From Actinomycetes bacterium (lineage in GTDB: Bacteria; Actinomycetota; Actinomycetes; Actinomycetales; Actinomycetaceae), in NCBI GenBank assembly GCA_023420745.1, contig JAEZVQ010000053.1, forward strand, positions 1 to 11,177: a DNA stretch of 11,177 nucleotides. Reading direction: 5' to 3'. Positions within the stretch are counted from its first letter, which is position 1, and each line of letters starts with the position of its first letter. This document shows positions 6,685 to 11,177 of the stretch, one piece after another. The translations under genes and the position numbers were made by a program. The notes beneath the pieces are model-generated. The model made no database searches. It worked only from the letters and a program-made list of their open reading frames with translations, and had not been told where the DNA came from.

Positions 6685-7314
6685 TTACCGGCTGACTACC
6701 CACGCCCACATGGCGATGGCAGCGGCGTGCCCGACGTTCATCGACCGTGAAGAGCCGTACTGGGTGATGTGGTGGATGCGCTCGCACGCCTCCTTCATCT
6801 CCTCACTCAGCCCCGACGATTCCTCACCCATAATGAGCACCGCGTGGCGCGGCAAGATCGCCCCTTCGATAGGTATGGAAGTCGAGCAGTTGTCGATGCC
6901 GATCATCACCCGACCGCGCGCGGTCATCGCCTGGCGGAAAGCCGCAACGTCCTCGTGGTGGATGACGTGGAGATAGCGATCCGTCACCATGGCGCCGCGG
7001 CGATTCCAGCGCCGTTTACCAACAATGTGGACGTAGCGCACGCCGAGACAGTTTGCCGTGCGAACAATCGATCCAATGTTGAAATCGTGTGCGAGGTTCT
7101 CGATGGCAACTTCGAGCCACTCGTCGCCGCGCTCCGCGTCAAGAGCCTCGACGACCTTGTCGCGTGCCCAATAGCGGAAGCGGTCTTCGACGTTGCGGCG
7201 ATCCCCCTCGGCGAGCAACGTCGGATCGAAGCGCTCATCACTCGGCCATGACTGCGAACCACCCGGCCACGCCGGGACACCGTGCTGAGATCGAGATTCC
7301 TCGGATTCGTCCAT
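6685..7314 (-). CDS. SPOUT-class RNA 2'-O-methyltransferase, TrmH/SpoU family
   Basis: Predicted S-adenosylmethionine-dependent methylation of a ribose 2'-hydroxyl in tRNA or rRNA. The 209 residues contain the three SpoU motifs: HDFNIGSIVRTANCLG (76-91, with Asn79 and Arg85), VLIMGEESSGLS (159-170) and ITQYGSSRSMNVGHAAAIAM (183-202), which form the knotted cofactor site. A polar N-terminal extension of about 60 residues precedes the catalytic domain, and its exact RNA target cannot be read from the sequence. The ATG at 7314 has TACCAT seven bases upstream and no Shine-Dalgarno, so it appears leaderless. Mycobacteria carry a similar methyltransferase gene close to pyrE, which supports family assignment. 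Its stop lies 31 bases from that of pyrE. Confidence 0.9.
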   Translation of the reverse strand: MDESEESRSQHGVPAWPGGSQSWPSDERFDPTLLAEGDRRNVEDRFRYWARDKVVEALDAERGDEWLEVAIENLAHDFNIGSIVRTANCLGVRYVHIVGKRRWNRRGAMVTDRYLHVIHHEDVAAFRQAMTARGRVMIGIDNCSTSIPIEGAILPRHAVLIMGEESSGLSEEMKEACERIHHITQYGSSRSMNVGHAAAIAMWAWVVSR

Positions 7315-7321
7315 GAGGACG

Positions 7322-7327
7322 ATGGTA
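7322..7327 (-). promoter_or_regulatory. -10 box TACCAT of a leaderless methyltransferase transcript
   Basis: The minus strand reads TACCAT followed by seven bases and ATG, identical in hexamer and spacing to the pyrE promoter. No Shine-Dalgarno and no convincing -35 are present. Confidence 0.6.
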
Positions 7328-7332
7328 GCGAG

Positions 7333-7375
7333 GCGGCGGTGACAACAGCGAAAACCTCGCCGCCATCACCGCCGC
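7333..7375 (-). terminator. GC-rich hairpin between the PTS operon and the methyltransferase gene
   Basis: GCGGCGGTG (7333-7341) pairs perfectly with CACCGCCGC (7367-7375) around a 25-base loop. An alternative 7-bp pairing of 7332-7338 with 7358-7364 competes with it. It lies past the HPr stop and just upstream of the next promoter, which fits a terminator of the EIIB-EIIA-HPr transcript. There is no T-run. Confidence 0.45.
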
Positions 7376-7418
7376 AACATCACCGGGACAACAGTCTCCG
7401 GCGCACAGCCGCCAACAT

Positions 7419-7682
7419 TTAGCTTTCCGGCGTCTCCAGCATGGTCTTGAGGTCGGCGAGGATATCTTCGCTGCCCTCGACGTCGCATGACAGCGTCACC
7501 GTGTCGCCACACTTGACGCCGAGCGTCATGATTGTCAAGGTCGACGCCGCGTCAACGGGTTCGCCGCCACCGGTCGAGATCATGACCTTTTCCCCGCATT
7601 TCGCCACCGCACGGGCAAATAGCGCGGCGGGGCGGGCGTGCAGACCTTCTTCGGCAGCCACCGTCGCAGTGATCTGAGGCAT
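7419..7682 (-). CDS. ptsH: Phosphocarrier protein HPr of the PTS
   Basis: HPr takes phosphate from enzyme I and passes it to EIIA. The 87-residue form starting MPQITATV carries the active-site motif GLHARPAA with His15 and Arg17. Ser47 in AASTLTIM corresponds to the Ser46 that HPr kinase modifies in Firmicutes; such a kinase is not usual in actinobacteria. The frame is open upstream to 7838, but an AGGAG-like site lies about eight bases before the ATG at 7682, the length is right for HPr, and the extension would overlap EIIA, so I use 7682. It lies 11 bases after the EIIA stop as the last gene of the EIIB-EIIA-HPr unit. A sugar operon carrying HPr but no enzyme I implies ptsI is elsewhere. 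Confidence 0.95.
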   Translation of the reverse strand: MPQITATVAAEEGLHARPAALFARAVAKCGEKVMISTGGGEPVDAASTLTIMTLGVKCGDTVTLSCDVEGSEDILADLKTMLETPES

Positions 7683-7693
7683 CGTGTTTTCTC

Positions 7694-8152
7694 CTAATCG
7701 TGTGAGACGGTAAGGACTTGACCGCGTTCGATTGCCGTCCCGGGCTCCACCGCGTAGGTCACTGTGTCGCCACCCTCGAGGAATACGACCGGGCAGATCG
7801 GGTGCAGCCCACGCTCGACAATATCCACCGGATTCCATCGAATGAGGGCATCTCCCGCGCTGACCGCGTCGCCTTCACCGGCGAGGACGTCAAACCCCTC
7901 ACCTTTGAGCGTCACGGTGTCGAGACCGAGATGGACGAGGACAGCACACGACTCACCCTTGATGACGAAAGCGTGGGGATGGATTTTCGCGATCGTCCCG
8001 CAGATCGGAGCAACGACGGTCATATCCGGCGTTGCCTCCGGGGAGATGGCGAATCCGGGGCCCACGATACCTTCGGCAAAAACCGGGTCAGGAACGTCGG
8101 TGATGGAGAGGAAGGTGCCGGGAAGCGGTGCGTGCAGCTCGACGCCGCTCAC
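7694..8152 (-). CDS. crr: PTS EIIA component, glucose (Crr) family
   Basis: Transfers phosphate from HPr to EIIB. The single-domain 152-residue protein begins LHAPLPG and contains the usual two histidines: His60 in HAFVIKG (supporting) and His74 in VHLGLDTVTLKGEGF (phospho-acceptor, equivalent to E. coli His90). The start is a GTG overlapping the stop of the upstream EIIB gene as GTGA (8149-8152), so translation is probably coupled. The Crr family serves both glucose and N-acetylglucosamine permeases. The neighbouring NagE-type EIIC and DasR-like operators point to amino-sugar uptake, though it could also supply other EIIB/EIIC pairs in the cell. Confidence 0.95.
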   Translation of the reverse strand: MSGVELHAPLPGTFLSITDVPDPVFAEGIVGPGFAISPEATPDMTVVAPICGTIAKIHPHAFVIKGESCAVLVHLGLDTVTLKGEGFDVLAGEGDAVSAGDALIRWNPVDIVERGLHPICPVVFLEGGDTVTYAVEPGTAIERGQVLTVSHD

Positions 8153-8379
8153 ATCAAATCCTCGATGTCTTCAGCGAGGGTATCAGCTTCGGGGCCGACG
8201 ACGACCTGGATGGCATCCGAGGCGCGCACGACACCAAAAGCGCCAGCTGCTTTAAGCATGCCGTCATCAACAAGATCGGGGTCGTTGACCTCGACACGCA
8301 GACGGGTGATGCAAGCTTCGAGGTCTTCGATGTTGTCGGGACCACCGAGACCGGCGAGAATCTGTTCGGCTTTGCTCAT
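8149..8379 (-). CDS. PTS EIIB component, glucose/N-acetylglucosamine family (NagF-like)
   Basis: Passes phosphate from EIIA to the sugar bound in EIIC. The 76-residue single domain has phospho-acceptor Cys23 in EACITRLRVEV, followed by LKAAGAFGVV and IQVVVGPEAD, the standard EIIB fold of the GlcNAc/glucose group. The frame can be extended to a TTG at 8388, but AGGAG (8389-8393) would then abut the start codon. From the ATG at 8379 the spacing is nine bases, so that start is used. It is the first gene behind a promoter with a DasR-like operator and overlaps the EIIA start by four bases. In Streptomyces the equivalent free-standing EIIB is NagF. Of the two EIIB proteins here it is the one closer to consensus. 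Confidence 0.92.
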   Translation of the reverse strand: MSKAEQILAGLGGPDNIEDLEACITRLRVEVNDPDLVDDGMLKAAGAFGVVRASDAIQVVVGPEADTLAEDIEDLM

Positions 8380-8388
8380 GATTTTCAA

Positions 8389-8393
8389 CTCCT
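8389..8393 (-). promoter_or_regulatory. Ribosome binding site AGGAG of the first EIIB gene
   Basis: The minus-strand AGGAG lies nine bases before the ATG at 8379 but directly against the TTG at 8388, which decides the start in favour of the ATG. Confidence 0.65.
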
Positions 8394-8427
8394 AGACGGC
8401 GTCGACGTTGACGGAAATTGGACAGTT

Positions 8428-8443
8428 TCTGGTCTAGACCAGA
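8428..8443. promoter_or_regulatory. DasR-type operator (dre), perfect 16-bp palindrome
   Basis: TCTGGTCTAGACCAGA is a perfect palindrome matching the TGGTCTAGACCA core of DasR-responsive elements known from Streptomyces. It overlaps the predicted transcription start of the EIIB-EIIA-HPr transcript, so a bound GntR repressor would block initiation. The likely ligand-responsive regulator is encoded at 8778-9539. Confidence 0.88.
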
Positions 8444-8445
8444 CT

Positions 8446-8474
8446 AGTTCATCGCATCGCAGAGAGGATGTCAA
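8446..8474 (-). promoter_or_regulatory. Promoter of the EIIB-EIIA-HPr operon (-35 TTGACA, -10 TGAACT)
   Basis: On the minus strand a perfect TTGACA (8469-8474) is followed after 17 bases by TGAACT (8446-8451), which is a poor -10 (three of six). The expected start near 8439 falls inside the palindrome at 8428-8443. Confidence 0.6.
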
Positions 8475-8479
8475 GTGCG

Positions 8480-8507
8480 CGCGCTCACTCTGAGCACACT
8501 GAGCGCG
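8480..8507 (-). terminator. Hairpin after the second EIIB gene, possible terminator
   Basis: CGCGCTCA (8480-8487) pairs with TGAGCGCG (8500-8507) around a 12-base loop, directly after the stop of the regulator-linked EIIB and before the next promoter. No T-run follows, so it may only attenuate read-through into the EIIB-EIIA-HPr genes. Confidence 0.45.
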
Positions 8508-8514
8508 GTGGCGA

Positions 8515-8781
8515 CTACTGTTCCCCGGGGTGTTCAACGCCAATGATGTCGGCAACCTCGTCGATGAGAATGTCAGCTTGGGGGCCAACAATCACCTGCA
8601 CTGCCGAGCCGACAAGCGTCGCGCCGTAACACAGCGGCTGACGCAGCTGCGACAATTGGACGCGATCGACGTCGTGAACTTCGAACCGCAAACGCGTGAC
8701 GCACGGCTCGGCCGCAGCGATATTCCCCGCGCCTCCCAGCGCGGCAACAATGTCTTGAATTTGCTCTCGACTCACCGTCAT
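8515..8781 (-). CDS. Second, divergent PTS EIIB component coupled to the GntR regulator
   Basis: An 88-residue EIIB domain with Cys27 in [11 protein letters not shown], aligned to the phospho-acceptor Cys23 of the other EIIB, and the later [10 protein letters not shown] block. The segment between them ([11 protein letters not shown]) departs from the AAGAFGVV of its paralogue, and it carries extra C-terminal residues. The ATG at 8781 has AGGAGAGGA immediately upstream and overlaps the regulator stop as ATGA, so translation is coupled to the regulator. The longer frame up to 8862 overlaps the regulator extensively and is not used. It may be a second phosphodonor for the EIIC, or a partner signalling PTS state to the regulator. 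The domain identity is clear; the separate role is inference. Confidence 0.9.
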   Translation of the reverse strand: MTVSREQIQDIVAALGGAGNIAAAEPCVTRLRFEVHDVDRVQLSQLRQPLCYGATLVGSAVQVIVGPQADILIDEVADIIGVEHPGEQ

Positions 8782-9539
8782 TCCTCTCCTCGATGTGCGC
8801 GAACAACCGCACCTACCACTGGTGGGCGCAACGTACTCATCGGCTGCATGATCGGCACCCACAGTTTGTAGCGGTCACCGCGGTAGTAGGACACCGACCA
8901 TGCCACCGGGGTCTCGTTGGAAAACGTCCGGCGCATGATTTTCAGTCCCGCAGACCCCTTAGGGACATCGAGGCGAGCAGCCGTGTCGCCGTCGAGATTG
9001 ACGCTTTCAATGTTGTCCTCACCCCACGTGGGAAGAAAACCGCGTTGCGCGAGCTCCACGTATATCCCCTCCGGCGGGGCGGGCGTAAAGAACCCGGGCA
9101 GTAGCGCCACCGGGATCCACAGATCCTCAAGAGCCATAGGAATATCGTTGGCGTAGCGCAGACGAATCAGGTGGTAGCCGTACTCGCCTTCGCCGATCCC
9201 GAGCGAGGAAGCAATGGAACGCGGAGGAATCTCCTCAGCAGCGGAGAGCACCTCAGTAGACGGCACCATTCCCCGCATCCTCATCTCTTGAGCGAAGGAC
9301 GTCAGTCGCAGCTGGAGATCCATCTTTTCTTCGGCAACAAATGTGCCGCGTCCCTGCTGACGCTCCAACACCCCCTCATTGACGAGCGCTTGGATTGCTT
9401 GGCGCACAGTCATTCGAGAGACGTCGAAACGCTCGCACAGTTCACGCTCAGAGGGGATTTTGTCACCCGGTTTGAGAGTGTCTCCGACGAGCCCCGCCAC
9501 GTACTCGTAGATCATGACGTACTTCACTGTGGAGATCAC
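8778..9539 (-). CDS. GntR-family (HutC/UTRA) transcriptional regulator, DasR/NagR-like
   Basis: Predicted repressor of the surrounding amino-sugar PTS genes. From the GTG at 9539 it has 253 residues. The winged helix-turn-helix (about 5-69) contains [20 protein letters not shown] and [18 protein letters not shown] with the wing GRGTFV. The UTRA effector domain (about 89-230), as in DasR and NagR, would bind a phosphorylated amino sugar such as glucosamine-6-phosphate or GlcNAc-6-phosphate. The frame is open to 9794. Two starts are realistic: ATG at 9569 (263 aa, no Shine-Dalgarno) or GTG at 9539, which has TATGAT six bases ahead and would be leaderless. I prefer the latter, with modest certainty. 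It diverges from the EIIC gene, and DasR-like palindromes lie before both PTS transcripts. Confidence 0.88.
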   Translation of the reverse strand: MISTVKYVMIYEYVAGLVGDTLKPGDKIPSERELCERFDVSRMTVRQAIQALVNEGVLERQQGRGTFVAEEKMDLQLRLTSFAQEMRMRGMVPSTEVLSAAEEIPPRSIASSLGIGEGEYGYHLIRLRYANDIPMALEDLWIPVALLPGFFTPAPPEGIYVELAQRGFLPTWGEDNIESVNLDGDTAARLDVPKGSAGLKIMRRTFSNETPVAWSVSYYRGDRYKLWVPIMQPMSTLRPPVVGAVVRAHRGEE

Positions 9540-9545
9540 TGTTCG

Positions 9546-9551
9546 ATCATA
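9546..9551 (-). promoter_or_regulatory. Candidate -10 box TATGAT of a leaderless regulator transcript
   Basis: The minus-strand TATGAT (five of six to TATAAT) ends six bases before the GTG at 9539. If the ATG at 9569 were the true start, this box would lie inside the gene. No good -35 is visible. Confidence 0.45.
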
Positions 9552-9621
9552 GCGCGAGGTAACAGCCATTCGTGCCGGGACTGGTGTCCCACACGGCACC
9601 TCATGCCCCTCCCCACCGTGT

Positions 9622-9635
9622 TGCACATATGTGCA
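9622..9635. promoter_or_regulatory. Perfect 14-bp palindrome, unassigned candidate activator/repressor site
   Basis: TGCACATATGTGCA is fully self-complementary and lies between the divergent regulator and EIIC genes. Its centre is about 59 bases upstream of the predicted EIIC transcription start, a position typical of CRP-like activator sites. The sequence does not fit the GlxR/CRP consensus TGTGA-N6-TCACA well. Confidence 0.45.
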
Positions 9636-9651
9636 GTGCCGGCGAAATATC

Positions 9652-9681
9652 TTGACGTTTCGTCCCGTGATGTGTTTTGCT
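9652..9681 (+). promoter_or_regulatory. Predicted EIIC promoter (-35 TTGACG, weak -10 TTTGCT)
   Basis: TTGACG (9652-9657) is followed after 18 bases by TTTGCT (9676-9681), a poor -10. Initiation near 9688 would coincide with the DasR-like site, the same geometry as the EIIB-EIIA-HPr promoter, and that similarity is the main support. Confidence 0.5.
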
Positions 9682-9687
9682 ACGAGC

Positions 9688-9703
9688 GTTGGTCTAGACA
9701 ACC
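9688..9703. promoter_or_regulatory. DasR-type operator (dre) upstream of EIIC, imperfect
   Basis: GTTGGTCTAGACAACC keeps the TGGTCTAGAC core, with two mismatched symmetric positions (9691/9700 and 9689/9702). It lies at the predicted EIIC transcription start and within the divergent region shared with the regulator, so it may serve both EIIC repression and autoregulation. Confidence 0.78.
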
Positions 9704-9709
9704 AAACAG

Positions 9710-9757
9710 GTCCTGACTTCAGGACATCCTCCCGAGGGAACGCGCAGATGCGCTCCC
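9710..9757 (+). other. Two hairpins in the predicted EIIC mRNA leader
   Basis: GTCCTG (9710-9715) pairs with CAGGAC (9720-9725) around a 4-base loop. Then GGGA (9736-9739) plus GCGC (9742-9745) pair with GCGC (9750-9753) plus TCCC (9754-9757), with a 2-base bulge and the loop AGAT. The GGGA could instead face the TCCC at 9730-9733, though that loop would be very small. The second hairpin ends seven bases before the AGGAAG at 9764-9769. They may limit mRNA decay or translation; no known RNA switch is recognised. Confidence 0.35.
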
Positions 9758-9780
9758 GCAGATAGGAAGAATGAATACGC

Positions 9781-11118
<1,338 letters not shown>

Positions 11119-11126
11119 CGAGTTTT

Positions 11127-11150
11127 CGACCATCGTGACAGGGGTGGTCG
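11127..11150 (+). terminator. Hairpin after nagE, possible terminator
   Basis: CGACCATC (11127-11134) pairs with GGTGGTCG (11143-11150), one pair being G-U, around an 8-base loop, starting nine bases past the nagE stop. GC-rich sequence rather than a T-run follows to the window end, so termination strength is uncertain. Confidence 0.5.
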
Positions 11151-11177
11151 GCGCGGCCCCCCAAGGCGCCCGCCCCC

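Noticed and set aside
7683..7838. N-terminal extension of HPr to the first in-frame start
   Set aside because: Would overlap EIIA and add 52 unrelated residues; HPr begins at MPQITATV with its own Shine-Dalgarno.
9621..9636. Reading the palindrome as a GlxR/CRP site
   Set aside because: Only about five of twelve specified bases match TGTGANNTANNTCACA, so the site is left unassigned.

Overview
The window looks like chromosomal DNA from an actinomycete of moderately high GC. The supporting evidence is the actinobacterial-style UgpC/MsiK sugar-ABC ATPase beside a DUF4032 protein, several genes that appear to be leaderless (a TANNNT box 6-7 nt before the start codon), GTG starts behind strong AAGGAGG sites, and a DasR-like GntR regulator with TGGTCTAGACCA-type operators. 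Having class II aldolase, pyrE and a SPOUT methyltransferase close together recalls the Corynebacterium/Mycobacterium order, but the genus cannot be fixed from this sequence alone. I see no tRNA, rRNA, insertion sequence, CRISPR array or integrase.

Layout. Positions 1-70 hold the C-terminal end of an unidentified gene. It is followed by the ATP-binding subunit of a carbohydrate ABC importer (75-1214). A large 28-bp hairpin (1291-1350) separates this from a probable two-gene unit: a kinase-fold DUF4032 protein (1405-2649) and a cytoplasmic glycerophosphodiester phosphodiesterase (2664-3479). That unit meets an unrecognised 394-residue protein (3476-4660, minus) tail to tail; both stop codons share one CTAG. 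Next come class II fructose-bisphosphate aldolase (4889-5914, minus), pyrE (6066-6653, plus) and a TrmH/SpoU-type RNA methyltransferase (6685-7314, minus). These are housekeeping genes, each apparently on its own promoter.

The right third (7419-11118) is a complete set of sugar-specific phosphotransferase parts plus HPr, without enzyme I. On the minus strand are a GntR/UTRA regulator coupled by ATGA to a divergent EIIB, then a promoter with an operator, then EIIB, EIIA (4-nt GTGA overlap) and HPr. On the plus strand, diverging from the regulator, is an EIIC of the NagE (N-acetylglucosamine) type. DasR-like palindromes lie at the predicted start sites of both the EIIB-EIIA-HPr transcript (8428-8443) and the EIIC transcript (9688-9703). 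This suggests one regulator co-represses the permease and its phosphorelay until an amino-sugar phosphate signal appears. Phosphate would flow from an off-window enzyme I to HPr His15, EIIA His74, EIIB Cys23 and the incoming sugar in EIIC.

The most notable points are the near-perfect long hairpin at 1291-1350, the shared CTAG stops, the leaderless promoter pattern, the second EIIB tied to the regulator, and a perfect 14-bp palindrome upstream of the EIIC promoter. I did not find a convincing wholly new system. The least explained genes are the DUF4032 kinase-like protein and the 394-residue protein.
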